From Oikopleura dioica (Eukaryota; Chordata; Appendicularia; Copelata; Oikopleuridae): DNA of 64,000 nt. Position 1 is the first letter of the stretch. Every line of letters begins with the position of its first letter. This document shows positions 22,830 through 33,506 of the stretch, in pieces. The position numbers and the translations under genes are program-made. The DNA is taken from contig OU015568.1 in NCBI GenBank assembly GCA_907165135.1, positions 2,488,501-2,552,500 on the forward strand, in the 5' to 3' direction. The notes under the pieces were generated by a model. That model did no database searches. It was not told where the DNA came from and worked only from the letters and a program-made list of their open reading frames with translations.

Positions 22830-24360
22830 TTATGGCGCTTCCAAGCCATAATTCCACTGAAACGGCGAACGGTGCAGCACTTTCTGGGCGAAGTAAGCGT
22901 CGAAAGGTCGATAGAGCTCGTGAAGTGCCCGTACCACATCCATGTCGAGACTTTTATGTAGCGAGCGCCCTTTTTGCTCCGGCTAAAAATTGACGTTATT
23001 GTCGGTCCCTCGTCAACAAGGGAGGAATTTTGATTGGCTTGTAAGCTATTTTTAAGCTCCTGATTGGCTGAAATTGCTTACCAGGCAGTTGACATTTTCT
23101 TGTGCATCAATAAAGCAAGGAACATCCATTCCATCCCGGAAAGTGAAACTCGAAGAATTGATCCTTTCACTTAGTCCGACGTGCCGTTGGATCTCAACCA
23201 TCGGTTCCCAGGGTGTTTTGACTAAAAAGAAGGCTAAAAAGATGAAGAAAAACTCTTCGGCTTACGGAATTGACCACCATCAACCACAAGAAGCTGATCG
23301 TCTGGGAAGAACTGTTGCCAGTACTTATGAAAAACAGCGTAGAATCCATCAGCTAAGCAAAATTTAAAAAAAATGTTGGGAAATCTATCTTACATAAAAT
23401 AAGCTCGATCTTGTCCTGCGTCGCTCGAATACCAAATGGTCTCATTTTGTGCTTGAATCTGTACGATAAGGCCTTGATGAGTCCTTCTATAGTTCCGTCG
23501 CCCTCATTGTTTTTCACATCCTCCAAGAAGGCGCCAAAAGTCCTGATTGTATTTCGAAGATTGACTTGGAACTCTTCCAAAGTTTGGCCAATTAGGGACA
23601 GGTGATTATGGCTGAAATGACCGTCGTCCGTGTGCGTCTAGAAAAAAAGGGTTGAAAAATGCATTGCGGAGGGAATAAACCTTTATGTGAAGATATCTCG
23701 ACAAAGTTCGCTTGACATTATCACAAACGACATTTACTACTTTCAGCGTTTCATTCATCTCTTTCATCCTCGGCGGCGCGGTCAAACTCCGATAATAAGT
23801 CGGCGATTTTTCATAGTGAACATATGGCTGCTGCTTGTGACCAACTCGGAGAAAGAACTTTCGGTAATACGTAAATCCTTGCTCGTAATTTTTGTCCTTG
23901 TTGAAGAAATATGCTTCGGCAGTGGCTGGAACGGCATTTGGGTGGTTGCCGAGAAAAGTATGCGCCGCACCTGTTCGCGGAAATTTACGTTTTGTAAATT
24001 GTGAAGGAGGACTTTACCTGTTCCGCATTTCATCACCCCAACAATGATGAATTTTGGCGACCAAAGGGGAAAGTTATCAACCAACTCTTGGAAGCCAACT
24101 TCATTTATCTGATTTTGTTGTTGAATAAAGAGGGAGGCTTTGTTAAAACTTACGTGACTGGGCAAACTTGTCGGCTCTGCCGTCGGACCCGGTGGATATT
24201 CCGTGTTGCTGATATCCATCAGCTTCGCAGCGCTGAAATCCAAGTCCCCATTGAAAAACAACTTCAATTTTTCTCTATTAAAGTAGCAAAACGCAGTGAC
24301 ATAAATGGCCAAAAGCACATTTGATATCGTATACGCTCGTCCATATCTTCCCATTTTCAA
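22830..24360 (-). CDS. Heparan-sulfate 3-O-sulfotransferase-like enzyme
   Basis: Golgi type II enzyme that would move sulfate from PAPS to glucosamine of heparan sulfate. Six exons (24018-24360, 23681-23970, 23394-23637, 23266-23352, 23082-23233, 22830-22982) sum to 423 codons with GT-AG introns, one only 32 nt. Near the N-terminus is a membrane anchor (ISNVLLAIYVTAFCYF). The PAPS 5'-phosphosulfate loop is FIIVGVMKCGTG. YEKSPTYY corresponds to the EKTPAYF region, and KVVNVVCDNVKRTLSRYLH to the 3'-phosphate site (CDPxxRxxSxY). FFPDDQLLVVDGQ, the disulfide region VPCFIDAQENVNC and KGRSLH follow as in HS3ST enzymes. It ends FQWNYGLEAP. In the loop, the usual second Gly/Lys residues differ (KCGTG versus RKGGT). 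Confidence 0.85.
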
Positions 24361-24684
24361 GTTCTCTCTAATCTTGCACTACGATTTACATTTGAAAGGC
24401 AACTTATCAAAATAATTTTTCAGGAGAAAATGCTTGATTAAGTTGAGTGCTTGGATATTCGGATGGCAGTGCCGCGGGCGCTATCGGAACAAGGGTTGAG
24501 ATATTTGCAGCCAAAACTTTTTTCAGTATCAAAAATATTTAATATCAAACATTGTTTCTTATCAATAAAAGTCTTCGCCATTGTTTTAACAATTTTATAT
24601 GCCCTTCCATCATCATTTGTCGTTTCCCAAAATGATTTTTTCGAAAAAGCCATTTTTAAAGATGGTAAAAGAATGTTGGTTTAT

Positions 24685-26062
24685 CTACAAAAGAAACATG
24701 CTAGCAACAAAAAGTACAGAAGGTATGCCAAGTCGACTCGCAGCCGATGTTTTCTTGCTTGTAATTTCTTCAGAAACCGGCTCTCCATATCCTTAATTGC
24801 TTGGTTAACAAGACCATCAAACTTTATATTCACCAATGTAAACGGTTATCTCTTCAGCTGGGCTTGGTTTTGGTCCCTTTTCATCTTTTATGTTCTTCTT
24901 TGGATCAACAATCTCGGGTTCGAAGACTTCTGTTGAAGCAACAGTTACTGTTGTTGTTTTCTGTGTTTTCTCTGTCCACTGTTGAGCTACACTTTTATAA
25001 GAATTTCGTCATTTCTCATCTCAAAGAAGAACAAGCCCTTAGAAAATCCTTCCTGATGATCTCTGGGATAAAAACCGAGTCTTTTTCTTCTCCATCCCCA
25101 CTTCCTGAGAAATAGTCTTCCTCGCCATCGCCAGATGCTGTCTCATACTTTTCCGTTCCAATAGTGACTACAGTTGTGATTGAATCATCCAAGTCCTTTT
25201 CTGTCGAATGAATCGTCGAAAAGATCCCGTCAAAAAATGTGTCGTCGATTTCTTCATCGTCATTTTGATCGTCATCTCCACTTCCTTCAAAATCAGTCGA
25301 AAACTAAAAATTCGTTGAAATTAAAAAGACGAGCAAAACAACCTTTTTCTTGAAATCCGGTTGATCGTTGTTACACTTGTTTTCATCGCAAGTCTTTGTC
25401 TGAATAAATTCTGTGAAAGATTCGCCGGGTTTTTGGGAGAAATCGTAGCAGCCCCGTCTTATTGAAGAAAGTTCTCCGTCATCGTTCATCCATGATTCCA
25501 GAAAACAACCTAAACCATTTTGTATTTCTTGGACTTTTTAATTCATTCAACCTGGCCAGTCGTAGTAGGCTTCGCAATTTTCAGTTGAGCTTGTTCTCAT
25601 TCTCAAAGTTGGATTCAAGCAAGTATCTTTTCCCGAACACGAGATGCAAGAAAGCGGTTCTTTTTGCCGCTTTTGCGATTCATAAGACATTTCCACTGAG
25701 AACATATCTTCAGATTTTTTTGGCAAAGAAAATGTATTGCAGAAATTTTCCCTAAAAAGAATTTCGGAGAGGAAAAATGAGAAGAAGGCAACCTGCAAAT
25801 ATCCTGCCTGACAATCGAAACTTCCGGCTCAAATCCATAGTAACACTCTCTTCTCAAATCGACGAGCTCAAGATTCTTTCGTGTTCTCATTACTCTGATT
25901 TCCGTCAAGCACATCGGTTTTGTCCCATCTGTAATCAATATTTGTTGAAAAAAAATAGATTTTCTTACCAAGTCGATCCGGACAAGAAACGAGAAGGTCA
26001 TGATTTGGAGACCAACAATGCGAGTTTTCAACATCAATGTAACTTTTAAGGGTTAAGGAGGT
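24685..26062 (-). CDS. GPI-anchored two-domain Ly6/uPAR protein with SGDG proteoglycan-like region
   Basis: Two LU (three-finger) domains are readable. The first has HCWSPNHDLLVSCPD ... RRECYYGFEP ... ICRENFCN. The second is LSCISCSGKDTCLN ... NCEAYYDWPGCFLESW ... IRRGCYDFS ... TCDENKCNND. Both end in the family's Cys-Asn. An acidic segment follows with EGSGDDD and EDYFSGSGDGEEK, which look like glycosaminoglycan attachment sites, then a Thr-rich stretch and a tail ending SAASRLGIPSVLFVASMFLL, a typical GPI-anchor signal. Exons from 26062 leftward join by GT-AG introns (for example 25304-25342). The signal-peptide exon lies upstream and was not found. It sits just upstream of, and on the same strand as, the heparan-sulfate sulfotransferase gene. 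Confidence 0.7.
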
Positions 26063-26237
26063 CTAGAGCGAAAACCCCTCGTCAGGCATCTCAATCCTTT
26101 CCTATTGCATCTCACGCACTCCAAACTTCTTGCCGAGCCGGGCATCAGACTCGGCAAAATCGCTGAAAACATCAGCCTCATCCTCCTTTGCTCCCTTTTC
26201 TCCTTTCTCTCAAACTTTACTCCAAAATACAACCAAA

Positions 26238-26390
26238 ATGTACAATGAAAGTCACAGAGAAGAAGAAAGAGAAAACTTCTGGCACGAAATCGACCGCGGC
26301 ATCCAGATCGCCAGAGAGACTGATAAGCGAGTCATCCAGCCGCGGAGACGATTTTTTTCGCTGAACTTGATAAATTTTCTCCCTTTATGA
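26238..26390 (+). CDS. Short hydrophilic protein (tentative)
   Basis: A 50-codon frame follows a pyrimidine-rich leader and starts MYNESHREEERENFWHEIDRG. It is highly charged (helical, EEERENF), then basic (RVIQPRRRFF), and ends NLINFLPL. No signal peptide or known domain. Reported because the composition is protein-like and an AAAATG start context is present; no other support. Confidence 0.35.
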   Translation: MYNESHREEERENFWHEIDRGIQIARETDKRVIQPRRRFFSLNLINFLPL

Positions 26391-26688
26391 ATGATCTTCG
26401 GGTCTTTTAATAGATTCTTATTAGAAGATTCAGTCATTTTTTCGGCTAGTTAGCTTAAAAAGTGGCATTCATCTTAAAACCCGTTTATACGCCTCAAGAG
26501 CCGCAAAAACAGGCTCGTTATAAAAGAACCTTTGAACATCGTTCTAAAACCTCCTTTATATAAAAAGCTTGTATAACATTTAAAATCTTATATATAATCA
26601 TATTGTTTAACACAATTAAAAGATCTAAGCTCAGAACGTCTTCAAAGATAACAATTGTCAATCATCAATTAGGTTCAATTATGATCCA

Positions 26689-26695
26689 TATAAAA
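26689..26695 (+). promoter_or_regulatory. TATA box of the first paralogous peptide gene
   Basis: TATAAAA lies 49 nt before the ATG at 26744. Confidence 0.6.
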
Positions 26696-26743
26696 GTGCC
26701 ACTCATCGAATCCACGATCATAATTTTTTAAAATTTCTGAAAA

Positions 26744-27014
26744 ATGAAAGTCCCTATATTGGCTCTTTTGGAAATTTCTGGAACTTTTGGAACTCCTCCT
26801 TGGCATTTCGCTCGACATCATCGATATCAGTCGATCGCCAGGACTCCTGATGCAGTTGTTACACTTTCAATGATGAAGGGAAAGCTGACGGCTGGAAATA
26901 TTGGCCAGCAACTCAAGGTTAAACCCCCAGTTCTCGATTCTTCTCATAACAATCGTTTAGGACGAAGTTTCTGCTCAACTACGGATGACCATGCGATTTC
27001 CCTTCCACGACTAA
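26744..27014 (+). CDS. Short secreted protein, paralog A of an unrecognised family
   Basis: Exons 26744-26917 and 26961-27014 (43-nt GT-AG intron) give 75 residues: signal peptide MKVPILALLEISGTFG, then PWHFARHHRYQSIARTPD, VTLSMMKGKLTAGNIGQQLK and, after the intron, DEVSAQLRMTMRFPFHD. There are no Cys and no dibasic sites. It is clearly a paralog of the gene at 27308: PWHFxRHxRxQxxARTPD, KLTAGNIxQxL and the intron position are shared. Conservation of the mature part and of the intron argues that both are real genes. I recognise no outside homologue; a structural or signalling peptide are both possible. Confidence 0.75.
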
Positions 27015-27307
27015 CTGACCGATTACTTTCTGAAGACAAGTTGTTTCAACCTTGAATTATACTAGCAATAAATATGAAACAAATTGCTTAATTATGATTA
27101 ATCCTCTACCTCTTCAATAATAATCATTGATTATCTTGCTGTTTATAGATCAAATCTTATGTTAAAGAAGCAATTAAATTATTTTAGAATCTTATTTACA
27201 TAAAAAGCACCGATTAGATAGATTTAACATTCTATATGTTCTAGTGGACATGTATTGAGAACATAAAAGGACATTTAAGGCGAGTACGCTTTCATTCTTC
27301 CACAAAA

Positions 27308-27580
27308 ATGAACTTTTTTATCTTCATATTTCTTCCTTTCTTAGATCAAGTCGCTGCAATCGTTCCATGGCATTTTGGACGACATGAGCGCTTTCAAATT
27401 CTAGCACGAACTCCTGATAGAAAAGTTACAATAGATATGATGAGACACAAGCTGACTGCTGGAAATATTCGTCAAGAGCTCGGGGTAAGAATTCGTCCAT
27501 TCACTGAGAATTTTTTCAACCATCAGAAATTTAAGGACCTGGTTCACTCACAATTGGCAATGTCACGACGATTTCCTTGA
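27308..27580 (+). CDS. Short secreted protein, paralog B of the same family
   Basis: Exons 27308-27484 and 27536-27580 (51-nt GT-AG intron). Signal peptide MNFFIFIFLPFLDQVAA, then IVPWHFGRHERFQILARTPD, VTIDMMRHKLTAGNIRQELG and, after the intron, DLVHSQLAMSRRFP. The acceptor was chosen by alignment to paralog A (LG|DLVHSQL versus LK|DEVSAQL). A CATAAAA box lies at 27262-27268. Function unknown; the pair is a tandem duplication about 560 bp apart. Confidence 0.75.
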   Translation: MNFFIFIFLPFLDQVAAIVPWHFGRHERFQILARTPDRKVTIDMMRHKLTAGNIRQELGVRIRPFTENFFNHQKFKDLVHSQLAMSRRFP

Positions 27581-28260
27581 TTATCAGACTTTCTATACAA
27601 TAATTTTTAACGTCGAAGCTACAGAACAAACCTCATCCATAGATACGTATTCAGACAGAAAATCCTGTCAGAGAAGATTTACCGCGGGCTATTAGCCATT
27701 ATTAATCTTATCGAGGTCAATATAATCCTTGACTTGTTAATCGTCTTTTCCATCTTCTTTTGCCTTTAACTTTTCAAGCTCTCTTTTCGATCTTTTTTTT
27801 TCATGAATAAATCCGCAAAAAACGACAGTTTCTACCGTTATGAAGTCATTGACAATAAGAACCTTACAAATAAGTCCAAAAATGACTTCATATACCAGGG
27901 ATTAATTCAATAATAATTGTTCTTGTTTCAATGCCAACGAACTCAAACTTATAAAAGTGCAAGACTCTGAGCGCCGAAAATCACTGGATGGAATAAATTT
28001 GAATGATTAATGCATTTGAATCGGCGCATTTGAGCGTTCAGAGCTGCGCGGTTGTGTATGTTGCATAAAGTCGTATGTTCCACGGCGCCACAAGCCTCAA
28101 GGCAAAACATTATGGTCTTATTAATACTTTAATTGCCATTCCGAACGCCATTCGTGTTTAATTTCAAAACTTGCAAGCCACAAATAAAAAAAATAGATAT
28201 TTTTTCTCCGAAAATGTTTTTTGAAATCAACAACAGAGAAAATTTCTAAAGTTGGCAAAA
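27581..28260. other. Intergenic with one weak minus-strand candidate
   Basis: On the minus strand, 27955-27738 holds a protein-like end (FVGIETRTIIIELIP, VLIVNDFITVETVVFCGFIH, KKRSKRELEKLKAKEDGKDD) joined across a 33-nt gap whose borders would be GG-AG. No start codon is visible. Nothing else is supported. Confidence 0.3.
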
Positions 28261-29217
28261 ATGGACGAAGAGAAGTTTTCGCAGGTCAGCCAGAAAAATA
28301 TAAAAATCAAATTGAAACTAAAGAAAGGAACCGTTTCAGGGAGGGTCAACTTGGTGGTTCGTCATGTTTCCGATAACGCCGATGTTCTTCCTTTTGCTGA
28401 TCATGTGGTTTTATTGGAAATTGCATCCAAGGCTTATGCCACGGTTTCAAGTTTAACATGCTTCCCAACTGATTCGACTTGATTGTAATTAACATTTTCG
28501 AGAGCACAGATGATGAGCGACAATAAGCAAAAAGGGATTTATCTTTAATGCGTAGATGCGTCTATCATCTGAATTGTCAGTTTTTGTTAAGCATGCTCCA
28601 AGGTCACAAGAGACAGTGAACTGCTTTGACAGTAACTGACTAACAGGTTAACCGGATCAGATCTTAAAACCGTTAAAAGTCGCACGACCGACGGCGATAT
28701 TGGGAGCAAAAGGTGCTGGCAAGGAATGGATATGGGGAGATGCCGGAGTATAATCCGGAACTTGAAGGAGGATTTAGCCATGTTTGCTGCCCAGGTAAGC
28801 AAAGAAGGAAATTTAGGCTTCTGAATTGAACTTCAGATTCGTACTTGCGAAAGAAACTAGCTCGCGAAGCAAAAAAGAGCAGTTCGATCGAGCCGGTCTC
28901 GATCGTCAACGGCGAAATGATTCACTCGCCTGTCAGATACTCATCGCACGAAGAATGGAACTGTCACGTGGTGACGGAAATTTACCCGACGCTAGATTAT
29001 AGATCGAACGCACTTATGTCGACGACGTTTACTGGCTTCCCGCCACCTCCTTCTCCTTCTCTTTTGAAACTTGGGTCAAGTAATTCCCTTATCTTTATCT
29101 CTTGTATCTACATCTTGACCCATGAAAAAAGCTACCACCAATCGACGACTTTATACAATCTGGGCGAGCGAGTACAGAAACGAATGTATAGAATCAATTT
29201 ATTACCACAGTAAATAA
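28261..29217 (+). CDS. Protein of unknown family, multi-exon
   Basis: The exon MDEEKFSQ (from 28261, gtcagc donor) joins in phase to an exon at 28679 (SHDRRRYWEQKVLARNGYGEMPEYNPELEGGFSHVCCP). This joins through a GT-AG intron (28796-28835) to DSYLRKKLAREAKKSSSIEPVSIV...HEEWNCHVVTEIYPTLDYRS...TGFPPPPSPSLLKLG. A last exon near 29193 gives a short tail. No signal peptide or membrane segment; probably cytosolic. The long first intron (about 395 nt) may hide other exons. The start exon is uncertain, while the two middle exons are well supported by frame and codon use. Confidence 0.5.
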
Positions 29218-29257
29218 ATTTTTACACCTACTGTAGAATTTCCGCGCTTTTCTTTTC

Positions 29258-29705
29258 TTACTGATTGTGTCCTTTATTGAACCAGTATTCGCGAACTAAG
29301 ATGAAAGGTTAATAAATGATGCAGTATTCGGAAGTTACCTTGGACCGCTCTGTATTGGTTGTATTTGTAGAGATCCTCGAGACGATTTTCCGTGCATTCT
29401 TGAAGACACTCGTCTACGCAGTCAGTGCGGCAGGGTGAACCCAGGGGGCTTCTTTTGTCCCGACTTGAAGTTGGGATTAATAAATTGGTGAAATTAAAGA
29501 TTTCATGAATTTTCCTCAGAGAGGGCATACGAAAAGCTAAGACGGCCGTCCATTGATAATGGGTTCATTCAATCCTTTTCCCCTGTGAACCCAAAAATTG
29601 TTGACTAAACCACTTTATTTGAACTCACCTTAAAAATTCATTTGCCTGCTGTTCGCTGATAGAAAAAGCGGAAATCGCTCCAGCAAGAAAAATGAAAATC
29701 TTCAT
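29258..29705 (-). CDS. Small secreted Cys-rich protein with furin-type site
   Basis: Three exons give about 80 residues. Signal peptide MKIFIFLAGAISAFS, a short propeptide ISEQQANEFL, then SRDKR, a good furin-type site, releasing SPLGSPCRTDCVDECLQECTENRLEDLYKYNQYRAVQVREYWFNKGHNQ in two readable parts. The four-Cys CxxxCxxxCxxxC core is followed by a charged, Tyr-rich tail. The ANEFL-propeptide and Tyr-rich end faintly recall Gla/matrix-Gla proteins, but no Gla domain is present, so I make no family claim. Joins across the GT-AG introns (about 29459-29627 and 29290-29336) keep frame. Confidence 0.65.
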
Positions 29706-29957
29706 CGACTCTGTTTATCCGATTCTCGAATATAAACAAGGCGCCTAGGATAAGGCTACCTGCCCTATCTTTTGTTTACTCACAGCTATTTGGATGAATT
29801 ATTATTGAGAAAATCGCACATGGGTGAGAAGGACAAGGTCAGCACTTGAACTTCCCCCTTTTCAAAATGGACGTGAATTACGCTAGTTTATTTCCATATT
29901 TATTATTCTTCGAATTTCGAAGTTCGAAAGGCAATGAAAGTAGCACTAGAATTCTAC

Positions 29958-32900
29958 TTATTTCTTCGTCGATGAAAGCATCGAGCCGCCAGTGAGGGAG
30001 ATAAAGGCTGATGAAGTTTGCTTCTGTTTTCGGCGAAGCATTTCGACGGTGTTGAGCGGAGTATCGGTTGAAGACATTCTCAGCATCGCTTGATCCTGAA
30101 AAAAGAAAGTGAAAACCTTGATTTTCTCATTTTTTCAACTTAGAAAAATATCATGAAATCTGAGAAAATGAGGCTGAATATTAGGAGAAAAGTTTTTAGC
30201 CGTGAAACCGAGAATACCAAGTAAAATATCCTGTCAAAGAAATAAACTGCAAGAGATTGAAATACCTCATCTATTCGCTTTGCCCGCTTTTCTTGCTTCA
30301 TCTTGCCAGAAGTTTTTCCATGGAACTTATGAGATAGGTCCCTAAAAGCCTCCTTTTGAGTCTTCGGTCTACCCATTTCGTCTATATGCTCGACCTGAAA
30401 TCATCATTTTACTATCCAAACGAATTTCGACACTCACAGTAATAGAAGGAACATAGTCTCGTTTCTCGTTGAATGGCATGAGTGAGCCTTTTGAGCGTTC
30501 GCCACCTCTGCTAGAGTCCCTGCGGTACTTGTCTGATGCGTATTTGTCGAGATGATCGACTCGGTTCTTGTCTTCGATTGAATAAACGGAGGCGGAAATT
30601 CGCTCTTTGTGTTTTCCATCGACGGTGATTCCACCAGCCTGAAAGTTATCGATAAAAATATGACAAAAAGCCACAGTAACGGTTAACCGTAATAAATTAA
30701 TGCAAAATCTGCAATTTATTTGAAATAAAAGAAGGTAAAGAAAGATTGGACAAGTGAAACGGCTGACAGGGCATGAGTTCTACCACTACACCATTTGGTT
30801 GGCTTCAGCGCTATCAAACAGGGAAATATTTAATATCTTAGATTTCGGGCATAGAGTTGTTTGCGAAGTTCCTCAAAGTTCGAAAGTCGTTTGGTTTTCT
30901 TTGGACCGAGATTTTTGAACTGCGAGAACCTGTCTTGATTCATGATCCTCGAGTACAACAAATGCATCCGCGCATTGTTCATCCCCCGGTTGAAGCTTGC
31001 CAGGTCGGCGAAGACTGCGACATAAGGCAGAAGGAGGTATTTCATTGAAAGGAACATGTTTTATTGAACTATTGAATTCAAACCCGAGTTTTTATACGGG
31101 AACGGCTATTTTTATACAGTGACCCGATTGAGAAATAAGAAAGAAATTAAATGAAAAATAATAACAAACTCGTGAATAAACGTCAGCACGAGACAAATTA
31201 TAGGTTTCACTTACCTTCGCTGGAAGCTTCCCGTCAACATATCCTTTTTGAAAAGCAACCCGTAGCGCTGAGGCAAGACCACGGCCAGCGAGTGGTTCTT
31301 TTTCGACTCCATCGAGTTCTTGATCGTTCTGAAAAGAATAGTGACTACTTGAAGAGTTGATAAGGGACAGCTTACGATCTTCTTCTTCTCTGGTTTGGCA
31401 TAAGGATCTGCGAGAATTGCGTCAATATCAATTCCATCTTCATCCGAGTCGTCGCCTTTTTTCCCTTGAGCTTCTCTTTCCCGCTCTCGTTGCTCGTATT
31501 TCAGCTCTTTTTCTCGCTCGTGGATCTTTTCTGCATTTGCTTGGCCAACAGCTCTAGGAGAAAAATAAAATTTGAAGAAAACACAAATTCTCTTTTCTTA
31601 CCTGCAGAATTCATCGACGTCATTCAAAACAATTTCCGTTTTGACATCTTTTTCATCGACTCCATCCATCTTCTCTGGCTCCTTATACTTTTCCGAGAGC
31701 TTTGAAATTCTCGCCTTGAGCACCGCTGCTGGATCGGCCATTTCCATCTTGGCTTTGGTTTTGAGAAGACGACGGGTTCGGGCGAGAGCGGAATTCACGA
31801 CAACGTCTTTTTTCACTGTGTCTTCGATGACGTTTTCTTGTGGCTCTGTTTTGACGTCAGCTTCGTCTTTGAGTGATTCTTTTACATTTTTCGCTGAAAA
31901 AAACGATTATTCAGGTTCGTCTGAGTTTCATTACCTGCTGCATTCAGGGTCGCTTGAAGCTCTTCTTCCGTAATTTCAACCTCTTCTTTTACAGCTGGCT
32001 CGACTTCCATCTTATTGTTCTCGTTTTCAACGATGACTGCTTTTCTTTTTCTGCTGCCATGATCTAAAAGAAGCTTACAATTCCTAATTTATGGGCAAAA
32101 ACGGGTACCTTTAGCGAAAACATCAGTCTCAAAATCACGTCTTTCCAAAGTATCATCCATGAGCTCGATTCCTGTTTTTCTTTGACGCACCTTCTTGACC
32201 TTTTTCTTGCGCTTTTTGAAGGCGTTCGCTTCTTCAGGAGTCTTAACGTTTGCTTTATTGGGCACTAAAAATAAATAAAGATATTACCTGATAATCATTG
32301 GCGATTTTCGACTTGATATCATTCAAATTAATGCATCTTTTCGCCAGTTCTTCTCGCATTTGTTTCCGCATTTCCATCGCTACGGTCGAGATCGCACCAT
32401 CCTTGCCGATCATAAACTTCTTCTTCTTCTCCCCATCGATGGTCTCGTTGTATTTCGAAAGCAACAAGTCTTTGCCCATGCCCAGAGCTTCCATTTCCAT
32501 CGCTTCTTCGTCGTACTTCTCCATCGGGTTGTAACCAGTTTTGTCGATTTTTTTCGAGTCTTTGACGTCTTTGACGTATCGCGCTGCTCGCTCGTCATCT
32601 TGCATGTTCACGTTGACGAGAACATCTTCAGATAAGCCCTTTTTCTTGGCTTAGCAACGAGCAAAACTCAAGAAAAGTCGCGTAGCGACTTTCAAAGAGC
32701 TAGCTCATTTTAGAGTCTAAAATTTAGACTCTGTATTACAGGGCCTGTAATATATTTTGGATAAGGATGCTGAGCCCGGCCTTTTCCTCCTCAAGAATCT
32801 TGGAATCCTTGAGCGTGAGAATGACATCTCTACCCTCCCCAAATCGATCAAGATCGTGCTCAACTGTCAACCCAGCGAGAGCGTTTCCAGAATACGCCTT

Positions 32901-33323
32901 CGCCTTCATTTCTTCTTCAATGATTTTACGCTCTTCTTCCATTTCTGCTTCTCGTGCCCTGATCGCTGCTTCTTTCCGCTCAGCCTTGGCTTTTTCTTTG
33001 TGAATTTTCCTCGATCTCTTGACCCAAGATTTTATATCGTCTTCTCCGTCTGATTCTCCAAGACCCTTCACCTTGCTCAATTTCGAATCAATATCTCGAC
33101 GCTTTTTTCGTTTCTCGAGTTTCTCGCGAATCTTTTCCGACTTTTTGTCTTCTGTGATGTTTTTCGCGGGTTTGTGATGGAACCGAGTTCCATCGCTGCC
33201 AAGAATGCGGCCGTCATCTTTTGGCGCATCAGAATGGACCTCCAGAGGAGCGAGACCAAGCTTTGCACGGAGCTTGTTAGTCTCCTCGATCGTCATTGTT
33301 TCCGCTCCATCGTTGTCCGCCAT
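29958..33323 (-). CDS. SART1: SART-1, U4/U6.U5 tri-snRNP-associated protein
   Basis: Nuclear splicing factor needed to assemble the tri-snRNP. The match to animal SART1 runs end to end: MTIEETNKLRAKLGLAPLEV, DDIKSWVKRSRKIHKEK, ALAGLTVEHDLDRFGEGRDVILTLKD, EDVLVNVN, GRGLASALRVAFQKGYVDG, YSIEDKNRVDHLDKY, KEAFRDLSHKFHGKTSGKMK and the ending RMSSTDTPLNTVEMLRRKQK...SFISLTGG-like tail. The ATG at 33323 follows TTTCAG|A, a likely trans-splice acceptor. It is the last gene of a same-strand run after NAB, EIF3G and DPH7. The intron 32639-32777 has GG-AG borders and contains four hairpins. The ~570-nt intron at about 30640-31213 contains another gene. Confidence 0.92.
30830..31057 (-). CDS. Secreted protein nested in a SART1 intron
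   Basis: Single-exon frame of 75 residues lying wholly inside a SART1 intron, on the same strand. It has a signal peptide (MFLSMKYLLLPYVAVFADLASF) and a basic, Arg/Tyr-rich remainder (RMHLLYSRIMNQDRFSQFKN, KKTKRLSNFEELRKQLYARNLRY). TATA-like TATAAAAA elements occur upstream on the minus strand at 31089-31096 and 31109-31116, giving it its own promoter. No homologue recognised. The alternative start at 31045 still leaves a signal peptide. Confidence 0.6.
   Translation of the reverse strand: MFLSMKYLLLPYVAVFADLASFNRGMNNARMHLLYSRIMNQDRFSQFKNLGPKKTKRLSNFEELRKQLYARNLRY
32673..32751. repeat. Four back-to-back hairpins in a SART1 intron
   Basis: Four separate palindromes in 79 nt: AAAGTCGC-gta-GCGACTTT (32673-32692), GAGCTAGCTC (32697-32706), AGAGTCTAAA-a-TTTAGACTCT (32712-32732) and ATTACAGG-g-CCTGTAAT (32735-32751). 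All stems are perfect. Confidence 0.9.
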
Positions 33324-33506
33324 TCTGAAATTTAAACCTTTTCTGTTGCCCTTCCCAAGTATCAAGAAGAAATTGAACCTTCCCTTCCGTGTTTAACATA
33401 ATCGAACTTTCTAGCTTCTCTGCAAGAGCCGCGCTTTTGTGACCCGGCAGTTGACTTGATTAAAACGAACAGAATTTGAGGATTTACAATTTTATTCCGA
33501 GTAAAT

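Noticed and set aside
22832-22993. Plus-strand frame with a good GTAAGC donor (MALPSHNSTETANG...).
   Set aside because: It is antisense to the last sulfotransferase exon, whose frame and homology are far stronger.
23074-23367. Plus-strand frame with a basic KKKAKKMKK stretch.
   Set aside because: It is antisense to sulfotransferase exons 4 and 5 and the 32-nt intron between them, which match HS3ST enzymes closely.
24451-24936. Long plus-strand frame with hydrophobic stretches.
   Set aside because: It runs antisense to the GPI-signal exon and neighbouring exon of the LU gene and has no splice or promoter support.
30760-30815. tRNA-like stretch on the minus strand (TGGTGTAGTGGTAGAACTCATGCC).
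   Set aside because: It resembles only the 5' half of tRNA-Gly; no T-arm or matching acceptor stem follows. At most a tRNA fragment or SINE-like remnant.
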